Below are positions 1 to 5,915 of a stretch of 9,920 nt of DNA, piece by piece. The translations under genes were made by a program, and so were the position numbers. Under the pieces are notes generated by a model that did not search any database, was not told the origin of the DNA, and saw only the letters and a list, made by a program, of their open reading frames with translations. The stretch spans positions 1 to 9,920 of the forward strand of contig CAMFLG010000078.1 of NCBI GenBank assembly GCA_945957495.1, given 5' to 3'. Source of the DNA: an uncultured Pseudorhodobacter sp. Lineage in GTDB: Bacteria; Pseudomonadota; Alphaproteobacteria; Rhodobacterales; Rhodobacteraceae. How positions within the stretch are numbered: the stretch's first letter is position 1; each line of letters begins with the position of its first letter.

Positions 1-818
1 ACCCCCAATAGCGCCGTGGCCAGCGCAAGGGCACGCGGGGCGGGCAAAGAGGTGGCGATGATTGCTGCAGCCATCAGCGTGACAGAGGCAATCAAAAAGC
101 CCTGCAGCCAAAGCCGCGACTGCGCGCCAAACAGGCGCGCGGTTGATTTTACGCCGATCATGGCGTCATCTTCCTTGTCCTGATGCGCGTAGATCGTGTC
201 ATAGAACAAGGTCCAGACAATGCCTGCCCCGTACAGCAGCACCGCAGGCAAGGTGACAGTGCCCGTATGCGCTGCAAAGGCAAGCAGGGCCCCCCAGTTG
301 AACGCAAGGCCCAGAAAGACCTGCGGCCACCAGGTGAACCGCTTTGCATAGGGATAGATCAGAACCAACCCCAGCGACCCGATGCCCAATCCAATGGCCA
401 GCCAGTTGTAAGTGAACAGGATCAGGGCCGCGATCAGGGCCTGCGCCACCATCCAGATCACCGCGCCCTTGACCGACACCTGCCCCGAAGGCAGCGGGCG
501 GCTTTTGGTGCGGGCGACGGCGGCGTCAAATTCGCGGTCGCTGATGTCATTCCAGGTACAGCCCGCACCCCGCATCAGGAAGGCACCGGCACCGCAGGAA
601 AGGACAAGCCAGATGTCCCACAGGCGAAACCCATCAGAAAGCGCGGCCAGCGCGATGCCCCAAAAGCAGGGAATCAGCAAAAGCCATGTGCCGATAGGGC
701 GATCTGCCCGGCTGAGCCGCAGGTAGGGCCGTGTGCGGGGAGGAGCAAACCGATCAACCCAGTTGCCTTTGGGCGCATCGGCAACGACTGCCTCTGGAAT
801 TCCGGAGTGGTCGGACAT
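1..818 (-). CDS. ubiA: 4-hydroxybenzoate polyprenyltransferase UbiA (C-terminus cut by window edge)
   Basis: This integral membrane prenyltransferase attaches the polyprenyl tail to 4-hydroxybenzoate in ubiquinone synthesis. Reading from the ATG at 818-816, I translate about 272 residues before the window ends; family members run to about 300-320, so roughly 40 are missing. Both Asp-rich prenyl-diphosphate/Mg2+ motifs are present: NDISDREFD at about residues 90-98 (NDxxDxxxD), and YDTIYAHQDKEDD at about 204-216. The KSRPLPSG stretch that follows motif I in UbiA is at about 105-112. Several hydrophobic segments alternate with these loops. The start gives a typical polar N-terminus (MSDHSGIPEA) and lies only 12 bases from the divergent rsmE start, so its promoter must lie inside rsmE. 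The family call is firm; substrate is assigned by family resemblance only. Confidence 0.95.
   Translation of the reverse strand, partial: MSDHSGIPEAVVADAPKGNWVDRFAPPRTRPYLRLSRADRPIGTWLLLIPCFWGIALAALSDGFRLWDIWLVLSCGAGAFLMRGAGCTWNDISDREFDAAVARTKSRPLPSGQVSVKGAVIWMVAQALIAALILFTYNWLAIGLGIGSLGLVLIYPYAKRFTWWPQVFLGLAFNWGALLAFAAHTGTVTLPAVLLYGAGIVWTLFYDTIYAHQDKEDDAMIGVKSTARLFGAQSRLWLQGFLIASVTLMAAAIIATSLPAPRALALATALLG
792..807. promoter_or_regulatory. 16-bp near-perfect dyad just upstream of rsmE, inside ubiA codons
   Basis: CTCTGGAATTCCGGAG is palindromic at 14 of 16 positions, with GGAATTCC at its centre. It lies within the first ten codons of ubiA and about 24 bases upstream of the rsmE ATG, where an operator for either gene could sit. 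It may be chance within coding sequence; no promoter boxes beside it are convincing. Confidence 0.15.
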
Positions 819-830
819 AGGTTCCGTCTC

Positions 831-1556
831 ATGTCAGAAGCAAAAATCAGGCTCTATGTAGATCAGGCATTGGCTTCGGGGCAACCCGTGGCCTTGAATG
901 CCGATCAGGCCAATTACCTTTTCAACGTCATGCGCCTTGCGCGGGGTGCCGCTGTTGCGCTGTTCAACGGACGCGACGGCGAATGGCTGGCCCGCGTAGC
1001 AGAGGCCGGAAAGCGCGGCGGCATCCTGATATCCGAGGTGCAAACCGCGCCGTTGCGTCTGCCACCTGACGTTTGGCTGATCTTTGCGCCGATCAAGAAG
1101 GCACGCACCGATTTCATCGTGGAAAAGGCGGTAGAACTGGGCGCGGCCCGGGTGATGCCGGTGCAGACCCGACACACCAATGCCGAACGCATCCGGCAAG
1201 ACCGCCTGCAAGCCCATGCCGTTGAGGCGGCCGAACAATGCGGCGCGACTTATGTGCCTGAAGTGACCGACCTTGTCTCACTCGATAAACTCCTGACCAG
1301 CTTTCCACCCGACCGCAAGCTTTTGTGGTGCGATGAGGCGATGGCGGGGCAAGCCCCCGCTCTCTTTGGCCCTCGGGGCGCAGCTTGGGCGATCCTGATC
1401 GGTCCGGAAGGCGGGTTTTCCGCAGACGAACAGGCCCGCCTGCGCGCGCTGCCGCAAGTGGTGCCCCTTGCCCTTGGCCCCCGCATCCTGCGTGCCGATA
1501 CAGCCGCCGTCGCGGCGCTGACCTTGTGGCAGACGGCGCTGGGGGATTGGGCGTGA
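831..1556 (+). CDS. rsmE: 16S rRNA m3U1498 methyltransferase RsmE
   Basis: RsmE methylates N3 of U1498 of 16S rRNA in the assembled 30S subunit, using S-adenosylmethionine. The product is 241 residues, normal for the family. The N-terminal part is the PUA-like RNA-binding domain (RLYVDQAL, then the DQANYLFNVMRL region). The C-terminal part is the SPOUT (trefoil-knot) methyltransferase domain: KKARTDFIVEKAVELG at about 92-107, LIGPEGGFS at about 192-200, and LGPRILRADTAAVAAL near the C-terminus, which form the knot and cofactor site. The reading frame stays open upstream to 183, but that stretch is antisense to ubiA and has no family resemblance. The ATG at 831 gives the expected RsmE N-terminus. 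The Shine-Dalgarno is weak (AGG at 819-821). The gene is divergent from ubiA and may be cotranscribed with the next two genes. Confidence 0.96.
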   Translation: MSEAKIRLYVDQALASGQPVALNADQANYLFNVMRLARGAAVALFNGRDGEWLARVAEAGKRGGILISEVQTAPLRLPPDVWLIFAPIKKARTDFIVEKAVELGAARVMPVQTRHTNAERIRQDRLQAHAVEAAEQCGATYVPEVTDLVSLDKLLTSFPPDRKLLWCDEAMAGQAPALFGPRGAAWAILIGPEGGFSADEQARLRALPQVVPLALGPRILRADTAAVAALTLWQTALGDWA

Positions 1557-1585
1557 TTCGCGCGACGCTGCTTTCCGCAAATATC

Positions 1586-1609
1586 GGCGCAATAGCTGCC
1601 TGTTGCGCC
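1586..1609 (+). terminator. Stem-loop between rsmE and the downstream membrane-protein gene
   Basis: GGCGCAA (1586-1592) and TTGCGCC (1603-1609) form a perfect 7-bp stem with a 10-base loop, starting 30 bases after the rsmE stop. No T-run follows, so it is a weak intrinsic terminator at best and could instead be an mRNA processing or stabilising hairpin. Confidence 0.3.
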
Positions 1610-1670
1610 ATCGGCGTTCGCCAGATCGGCCCGTGGACTTTGCTATTGTTGCAGGAAACGCGGAGGATCC

Positions 1671-2234
1671 ATGGCTAAAATCGGCTGGACGATCCGCCCC
1701 GAGGTGAGCAGCCTTTTACACCGCGCCAGCGAGGTGATCTCGGCCACCTGTCTGCTTGCCTTTGGCCTGTGGTTGATGTGGCTGGGCGGCTATTTGCTTT
1801 TCCCCATCGGCCTTGCGGTTTCCGCCATTGCCGTTGGCTGGGGTGCAATGGCATTGCGCCGCATGCGGTTCGCGCAGGCGGTGAACTCGCCCGGGGTTGT
1901 CGAGGTGGACGAAGGGCAGATCGGCTATCTTGGCCCGCAGATCGGCGGCTATGTGAACCTGCCCGACTTGATCGAATTGCGCCTGATTGCCCTGCGCGGC
2001 CGCCGGATGTGGCGGCTGAAACAACAGGACGGGCAGGCGATCTTGATTCCAGTCGATGCGCAAGGCGCGGAAACCCTGTTTGACGCCTTTGCATCCTTGC
2101 CAGGAATGGATGCCTCTGCGCTTGTCGAGGCGTTGCAGGCCAAGCCCAGAACCGGCAGCAGCGCGCTGTCCATCGCGGCGGAAACCCGTGTCATCTGGCG
2201 ACGGGCCGGAAAAGGCGTCGTAACAGGTGGATGA
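1671..2234 (+). CDS. Conserved-type membrane protein of unknown function, possible PH-like cytosolic domain
   Basis: I do not recognise a named family. The 187-residue product has a short polar N-terminus, two hydrophobic segments at about residues 20-40 and 42-62, then the basic patch RRMRF and a soluble domain of about 120 residues. That domain begins GVVEVDEGQIGYLGPQ and continues with alternating short strands (LIELRLIAL, RMWRLKQQ, AILIPVDA) and a helix ending in SLPG. This pattern, two helices followed by a small beta-rich domain, resembles bacterial PH-like (DUF304-like) proteins, but that is inference from composition. The start has a good Shine-Dalgarno, GGAGG at 1662-1666, four bases before the ATG. 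It sits between rsmE and gshA on the same strand, with 114- and 93-base gaps. No catalytic motif is visible. Confidence 0.85.
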   Translation: MAKIGWTIRPEVSSLLHRASEVISATCLLAFGLWLMWLGGYLLFPIGLAVSAIAVGWGAMALRRMRFAQAVNSPGVVEVDEGQIGYLGPQIGGYVNLPDLIELRLIALRGRRMWRLKQQDGQAILIPVDAQGAETLFDAFASLPGMDASALVEALQAKPRTGSSALSIAAETRVIWRRAGKGVVTGG

Positions 2235-2261
2235 CAGGACAAATGCGTTGCGCGCCTTCTC

Positions 2262-2267
2262 TTGACT
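2262..2267 (+). promoter_or_regulatory. Possible -35 element (TTGACT) upstream of gshA
   Basis: TTGACT matches the sigma-70 -35 consensus at five of six positions and lies 60 bases before the gshA start. No good -10 hexamer follows at 16-18 bases (CACCAG at the expected place). It may be a chance match; alphaproteobacterial -10 boxes are often poor. Confidence 0.2.
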
Positions 2268-2327
2268 TAGCCGCGTCCGCGCTTCACCAGTTGGCGTCCG
2301 AAAACCCATCAGGAAGGGCCCTGCCAA

Positions 2328-3674
2328 ATGTCTATCCCACAATCCGGCGGTGGCCCGATCGAAAACTTCGCGCAACTTGCAGAATTGCTGGCATCCGGAT
2401 GCAAGCCGAAAGCAGATTGGCGCATCGGCACCGAACACGAAAAATTCGGCTGGCTTGCCGATAGCCGTGCGCCGTTGCCCTATGCGGGAGAACGTTCGAT
2501 TTCTGCGCTTTTCGCCGGTCTTGAGGCGCGGCATGGCTGGATGCCGGTGCGCGAGGGCGAACACATTATCGGCATGACCCGCAACGGGGCGAATATTTCG
2601 CTGGAACCGGGGGGGCAGTTCGAATTGTCGGGCGCGCCTTTGACCTCGATTTCCGAGGTAGCGGCAGAGTTGCAAAACCACCTTGATGAGGTCAGGGGCA
2701 TCGCCGATCCCTTGGGCATCAAGTTCATGGGTATCGGTGCTGCCCCTGAATGGAGCGGGCCAGAGATGCCGGTCATGCCGAAGGGGCGCTACCGGCTGAT
2801 GACGGATTACATGGGCAGGGTTGGCACGCATGGCACCCAGATGATGTATCGCACCTGCACCGTGCAGGTGAACCTCGACTATGCGTCCGAAGCCGACATG
2901 GTGAAAAAGCTGCGCGTGGCGCTGGCGTTGCAGCCGGTTGCGACGGCGCTGTTTGCGTCCTCGCCCTTCTTCGACGGCAAGCTGAATGGCCACAAATCCT
3001 GGCGCTCGCGCATCTGGCGGGGGCTGGACAACTCGCGCACCGGCATGCTGCCCTTTGCCTTTGACGAAGGCTTTGGTTTTCAGGCCTATGTCGATTGGGT
3101 CTTGGACGTGCCGATGTATTTCGTCTACCGCGACGGCAAATATATCAACGCCTTAGGCCAATCGTTCCGCGATTTCCTGAAGGGCGAACTGCCCGCCCTG
3201 CCCGGCGAAAAGCCGACGCTTTCGGACTGGGCCGATCATATGACCACGGTTTTTCCCGAAGCCCGCGTCAAGAAATACATCGAAATGCGCGGTGCGGACT
3301 GCGGCGATCAGGCCCATATCAATGCCCTGCCCGCGTTCTGGGTTGGCCTGATGTATGACCAGACCGCGCTGGATGCGGCCTGGGATCTGGTAAAGGGCTT
3401 TGACGCCGAAACCCGCGATGGCCTGCGCGTACAGGCCTCGGTCAAGGCACTGCAGGCCGAATCGCATGGTGTGAAACTGATCGACCTTGCCCGCGCCGCC
3501 GTTGGCCTGTCGCACGCCGGTCTGGCTGGCCGTGGGATGGACGAACAACGCTTCCTCGCGCCGCTGGTTCAAAGCCTTGCAGCCGAAAAGGTGCAAGCCG
3601 ACCGTTGGCTGGACCTGTACCATGGTGAGTGGAAGGGCGACCTGACGCCGATATATGAGGCGTCGAGTCTTTAA
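2328..3674 (+). CDS. gshA: Glutamate-cysteine ligase, plant/alphaproteobacterial type
   Basis: The enzyme joins L-glutamate and L-cysteine through the gamma-carboxyl with ATP, the first and committed step of glutathione synthesis in the cytosol. The 448-residue product shows the hallmarks of the plant/alphaproteobacterial GCS2 family, unlike the E. coli enzyme: RIGTEHEKFGW at 32-42, SLEPGGQFELSGAPL at 91-105, MPKGRYRLM with a nearby VGTHG at about 150-169, RTCTVQVNLDY at 175-185, RTGMLPFAFDEGFGF at about 237-251, and EMRGADCG followed by ALPAFWVGLMYD near 320-345. AGGAAGG at 2311-2317 is a good Shine-Dalgarno 10 bases before the ATG. The length is typical of bacterial members. It may have its own promoter in the 93-base gap before it, or be read through from rsmE. 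Its 3' end converges on plsY. Confidence 0.96.
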   Translation: MSIPQSGGGPIENFAQLAELLASGCKPKADWRIGTEHEKFGWLADSRAPLPYAGERSISALFAGLEARHGWMPVREGEHIIGMTRNGANISLEPGGQFELSGAPLTSISEVAAELQNHLDEVRGIADPLGIKFMGIGAAPEWSGPEMPVMPKGRYRLMTDYMGRVGTHGTQMMYRTCTVQVNLDYASEADMVKKLRVALALQPVATALFASSPFFDGKLNGHKSWRSRIWRGLDNSRTGMLPFAFDEGFGFQAYVDWVLDVPMYFVYRDGKYINALGQSFRDFLKGELPALPGEKPTLSDWADHMTTVFPEARVKKYIEMRGADCGDQAHINALPAFWVGLMYDQTALDAAWDLVKGFDAETRDGLRVQASVKALQAESHGVKLIDLARAAVGLSHAGLAGRGMDEQRFLAPLVQSLAAEKVQADRWLDLYHGEWKGDLTPIYEASSL

Positions 3675-3681
3675 CCCTTTA

Positions 3682-3696
3682 CCGGTCTCTGACCGG
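3682..3696 (+). terminator. Hairpin just after gshA
   Basis: CCGGTC (3682-3687) and GACCGG (3691-3696) form a perfect 6-bp GC-rich stem with a TCT loop, seven bases after the gshA stop codon. Only ATTA follows, not a T-run, so termination efficiency is uncertain. Confidence 0.4.
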
Positions 3697-3726
3697 ATTA
3701 GCGGTGCGAAACCCGCGAAAATCAGG

Positions 3727-3774
3727 GTATGCTCAACGTATGCCAAATGTATGTCAAACGTGCATACGTTTGAC
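3727..3774. repeat. Three 11-bp tandem repeats plus an inverted copy, ending in a 9-bp hairpin
   Basis: GTATGCTCAAC (3727-3737), GTATGCCAAAT (3738-3748) and GTATGTCAAAC (3749-3759) are head-to-tail copies of a GTATGYYMAAY unit, spaced one helical turn apart. The last is followed by GTGCATACGTTTGAC, which contains the unit's reverse complement. As a result GTCAAACGT (3753-3761) pairs perfectly with ACGTTTGAC (3766-3774) around a GCAT loop. The array lies between the convergent gshA and plsY genes, where no promoter is needed. It could be a bidirectional terminator or RNA-stability hairpin, or a multi-site protein-binding region. Confidence 0.6.
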
Positions 3775-3786
3775 GCCCGTTCGGGC
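3775..3786. terminator. Small GC hairpin in the gshA/plsY convergent gap
   Basis: GCCCG (3775-3779) and CGGGC (3782-3786) form a 5-bp stem directly adjoining the longer hairpin. On the minus strand it is the first hairpin after plsY, so it might help end that transcript. The loop is only two bases and there is no T-run. Confidence 0.2.
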
Positions 3787-3809
3787 CGCAGGTCAGGCGG
3801 CGCGGCGGG

Positions 3810-4418
3810 TCATTTTGCAGCGCCGATCCTTGGTTCCGTTCCGGCCTTCAACCGTTGAATATTCGCCCAATGCCGGATGTAGACCAGCACGGTCAGGATA
3901 AAGACCAGAACCACCATGCGCCCTTGATGGAACACCATCAGCCAGACAACACTCGTCGCAGCCGCCACAAGCGCCGCCAGGGATGAGATGCGAAACACCA
4001 CTGCCGTGATCAGCCACATCGCGCATGCGGCGAGGCCCACGGGCCAGGCCAGCGCCAGCAGGATACCCAGAAACGTCGCAACGCCCTTGCCGCCCTTGAA
4101 CCCCAGCCAAACCGGGAAAAGATGGCCCAGAAACGCCGCCAATCCGGCCAACTGCGCCGCGTCCTCACCCAAGGCATAGCGCGCAATCAAGACGGCAACG
4201 CCGCCCTTGGCCGCATCCAGCACCAAAGTGGCCAAGGCCGCGCCCTTGTTGCCGGTGCGCAGGACGTTGGTTGCCCCGATATTGCCCGACCCGATGCTGC
4301 GCAGGTCACCCAGCCCCATGGCGCGGGTGATCACGATGCCGAAGGGGATCGACCCAAGCAGATAGGCCAAAACGGCAACGATCACCAAACTAAGCGGAGA
4401 GGACATGATCTGTGGCAT
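3810..4418 (-). CDS. plsY: Glycerol-3-phosphate acyltransferase PlsY
   Basis: PlsY is an inner-membrane enzyme that transfers an acyl group from acyl-phosphate to glycerol-3-phosphate, giving lysophosphatidic acid for phospholipid synthesis; its usual partner PlsX is not in this window. The 202-residue product has the family's length and hydrophobic helices, and its three conserved loops: SGNIGATN at 44-51, GFKGGKGVAT at 106-115 (glycerol-phosphate-binding region), and RHWANI at about 182-187 followed by GTEPRIG. The ATG at 4418 is 3 bases past the upstream dihydroorotase-homologue stop, and AAGGA in the end of that gene serves as its ribosome site. A second ATG four codons on (4406) is possible. 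Close spacing argues for cotranscription with the pyr genes. It converges on gshA. Confidence 0.96.
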   Translation of the reverse strand: MPQIMSSPLSLVIVAVLAYLLGSIPFGIVITRAMGLGDLRSIGSGNIGATNVLRTGNKGAALATLVLDAAKGGVAVLIARYALGEDAAQLAGLAAFLGHLFPVWLGFKGGKGVATFLGILLALAWPVGLAACAMWLITAVVFRISSLAALVAAATSVVWLMVFHQGRMVVLVFILTVLVYIRHWANIQRLKAGTEPRIGAAK

Positions 4419-4421
4419 CGG

Positions 4422-5687
4422 CTATCCTTGGAAGACTTGCACACCGGCAACGTAGGTTGCCAGCACCTTACCCTCCATCCGGCAGCCGTCAAACGGCGTG
4501 TTCTTGGATTTCGAGTGTAATTGGCTGCGGTCCAGCAGGAAGGGCGCGTCCGGATCGAACAGCACCAGATCGGCAGGCGCACCCGCCGAAAGCCGCCCCT
4601 GCGGCAGGCCCAACCGCTTTGCCGGGTTCAGTGAAAGCGCGCGGAACAGGCCGGGCAGGTCAATTTGGCCCGCATGATACAGGCGCATTGCGGCGGGCAG
4701 CATCGTCTCCAGCCCCACCGCGCCCGAGGCCGCCTCTTCAAACGGCAGGCGCTTGCTTTCCTCATCCGCCGGGGTGTGAAAACTGCCGATGATGTCGATC
4801 AGACCATCCGCCACCGCCTGCACCAGCGCCAGGCGGTCATCTTCCGATCGCAAAGGCGGGGTGAATTTGAAGAAGGTGCGATAGTCGCCCACATCAATTT
4901 CGTTCAGGGTCAGGTGGTGGATCGACACCCCCGCCGTCACGTCCAGCCCGTTGTTCTTGGCCCGCTCCAACGCAGGCAGGCTGCGGGCGGTGGTGATCTG
5001 ATCGGCATGATAGCGCGCGCCGGTCATTTCGACCAAGCCAAGATCGCGGTCCAGCCCAATGCGCTCTGCCATTGCCGAAACGCCGGGCAGGCCGCGCAGA
5101 GACGCGAACTTTCCGCTGGTCGCTGCCGCCCCCGCCGACAGCCCCGGCTCTTGCGGATGGCCGATCACCAGCGCCCCAAGACTGCGGGCATAGACCAGGG
5201 CCCGGCTAAGGGCCTTGGTGTCATTGGTGACGTTGAACACATCGGTAAAGGCCACGGCCCCCGCATCCAGCAGAAAGCCGATCTCTGTCATCTCATGCCC
5301 GGCGCGCCCCTTGGTCAGGGCGGCCATGTGGTGAATGCGCACCCGCGCCTCTGCCGCACGCCGGGTCACGAATTCCAGGGTTTCCGGTGTGTCGATGGCG
5401 GGCGTTGTGTCGGGGCGCACCACCATGGTGGTCACACCGCCCGCCGCCGCCGCCAAGCCTGCCGAGCGGAAGGATTCCTTGTGCCGCTCCCCGGGTTCGC
5501 CGATCTTGACGCCGATATCAACGATTCCGGGCGCAAGACACATGCCACCGCAATCAACAATCGTGGCGCCGTCGGGCGCATCGCCATCCATGGATTGGAT
5601 CACGCCGCCTTCAACGGTGAGACTGCCGAGCGTATCGGATCCGGCCTCAGGGTCGATCAGGCGGGCGTTGGTGAGGTGGAGGGTCAT
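4422..5687 (-). CDS. pyrC: Dihydroorotase homologue, apparently non-catalytic (PyrC'-type partner of ATCase)
   Basis: The 421-residue product is plainly a type I dihydroorotase by sequence. It has an N-terminal IDPEAGS/TVEGGVI beta-sandwich part, APGIVDIG and EPGERHKESF, GLAAAAGGVTTMVVRPDT, FTPPLRSEDDR, VGLETMLPAAMRL, and the KNTPFDG motif near the C-terminus. The metal and catalytic residues are largely gone. The HxH pair is Gly59-Val-Lys61, the CHIS histidine is Gln230 (YHADQIT), and the catalytic Asp of TDHAPH is Ser302 (GSFHTPAD). Only His177 (GHPQEP) and Asp149 (FTDVF) remain. In Pseudomonas such PyrC' proteins are inactive but required for aspartate carbamoyltransferase assembly; the same role here is inferred from the nearby pyrB. 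I chose the ATG at 5687 because GGAG precedes it by five bases and MTLHLTNARLIDP is the normal N-terminus; the in-frame ATG at 5732 falls in a repeat. Confidence 0.93.
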   Translation of the reverse strand: MTLHLTNARLIDPEAGSDTLGSLTVEGGVIQSMDGDAPDGATIVDCGGMCLAPGIVDIGVKIGEPGERHKESFRSAGLAAAAGGVTTMVVRPDTTPAIDTPETLEFVTRRAAEARVRIHHMAALTKGRAGHEMTEIGFLLDAGAVAFTDVFNVTNDTKALSRALVYARSLGALVIGHPQEPGLSAGAAATSGKFASLRGLPGVSAMAERIGLDRDLGLVEMTGARYHADQITTARSLPALERAKNNGLDVTAGVSIHHLTLNEIDVGDYRTFFKFTPPLRSEDDRLALVQAVADGLIDIIGSFHTPADEESKRLPFEEAASGAVGLETMLPAAMRLYHAGQIDLPGLFRALSLNPAKRLGLPQGRLSAGAPADLVLFDPDAPFLLDRSQLHSKSKNTPFDGCRMEGKVLATYVAGVQVFQG

Positions 5688-5692
5688 CTGGG

Positions 5693-5696
5693 CTCC
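5693..5696 (-). promoter_or_regulatory. Shine-Dalgarno deciding the dihydroorotase-homologue start
   Basis: GGAG on the minus strand lies five bases before the ATG at 5687. It supports this start over the in-frame ATG 15 codons upstream, which lies inside the inverted repeat and has no such site. Confidence 0.6.
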
Positions 5697-5712
5697 GGTT
5701 TCACAAATCTTG

Positions 5713-5779
5713 GGTAGGGTGCGTGATTTCACGCGCCTTCAGGGTTGGGACAACGGTGCGTGAGATCACGCACCCTACC
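5713..5779. repeat. REPIN-like inverted pair of GTAG-headed palindromes
   Basis: Arms 5713-5737 and 5755-5779 are inverted copies, identical at 23 of 25 positions, separated by 17 bases. Each arm is itself a palindrome: GGTGCGTGA-GA-TCACGCACC at 5755-5774, and GCGTGA-TT-TCACGC at 5721-5734. Each begins at its outer edge with GTAG (CTAC on the other side). A GTAG foot followed by a hairpin, in inverted pairs, is the known layout of REP doublets (REPINs) mobilised by RAYT transposases. It lies between the 40-residue gene and the dihydroorotase homologue, so it would be transcribed within the operon and could fold into a long stem-loop affecting read-through or mRNA stability. Confidence 0.8.
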
Positions 5780-5792
5780 GAATGGGCCACGC

Positions 5793-5915
5793 TCATCCGC
5801 CGATCCACACAAACACCACCACAAACAGCGCCAAAAACACCAAAACCGCCGTGGCGACCATGCCACCGGTCCGCATTTCGGCTTTTGTCGGTTTGCGATC
5901 AGGATCGGGTTTCAT
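5793..5915 (-). CDS. 40-residue single-helix membrane protein in the pyr operon
   Basis: I do not recognise the family. The ATG at 5915 overlaps the previous gene's stop (ATGA), a classic coupled arrangement, and AAGG lies a few bases upstream. The product has a charged, proline-containing cytosol-type N-terminus (MKPDPDRKPTKAEMRTGG), then one strongly hydrophobic segment at about residues 19-38 (VATAVLVFLALFVVVFVW), and ends almost at once with IGG. The positive N-terminus predicts an N-in orientation with nearly nothing outside. It follows the membrane protein gene and precedes the REPIN-like element. It may be a small partner of that membrane protein; this is inference from coupling only. 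It is short enough to be missed by default gene callers. Confidence 0.75.
   Translation of the reverse strand: MKPDPDRKPTKAEMRTGGMVATAVLVFLALFVVVFVWIGG

Noticed and set aside
183..830. Long in-frame extension upstream of the rsmE ATG
   Set aside because: It is wholly antisense to ubiA, is rich in Gly/Pro/Arg/Gln with no family resemblance, and the RsmE N-terminus begins at 831.
1716..2993. 425-codon open frame on the minus strand
   Set aside because: It is antisense across the membrane-protein gene and gshA; its His/Arg/Gln-rich composition is typical of high-GC shadow frames.
3727..3774. CRISPR array
   Set aside because: The 11-bp units are contiguous with no spacers and far too short for CRISPR repeats.
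3655..3901. Small plus-strand frames spanning the gshA-plsY gap
   Set aside because: They have no ribosome site, overlap gshA and plsY ends, and run through the repeat cluster with no recognisable content.
4665..5717. 350-codon open frame on the plus strand
   Set aside because: It is antisense to the dihydroorotase homologue, has biased His/Arg/Gly composition and no ribosome site; the minus-strand reading has clear family motifs.
5688..5732. Upstream in-frame ATG extending the dihydroorotase homologue by 15 residues
   Set aside because: The ATG lies in the inverted repeat, lacks a Shine-Dalgarno, and the extra residues are not part of the family's N-terminus.
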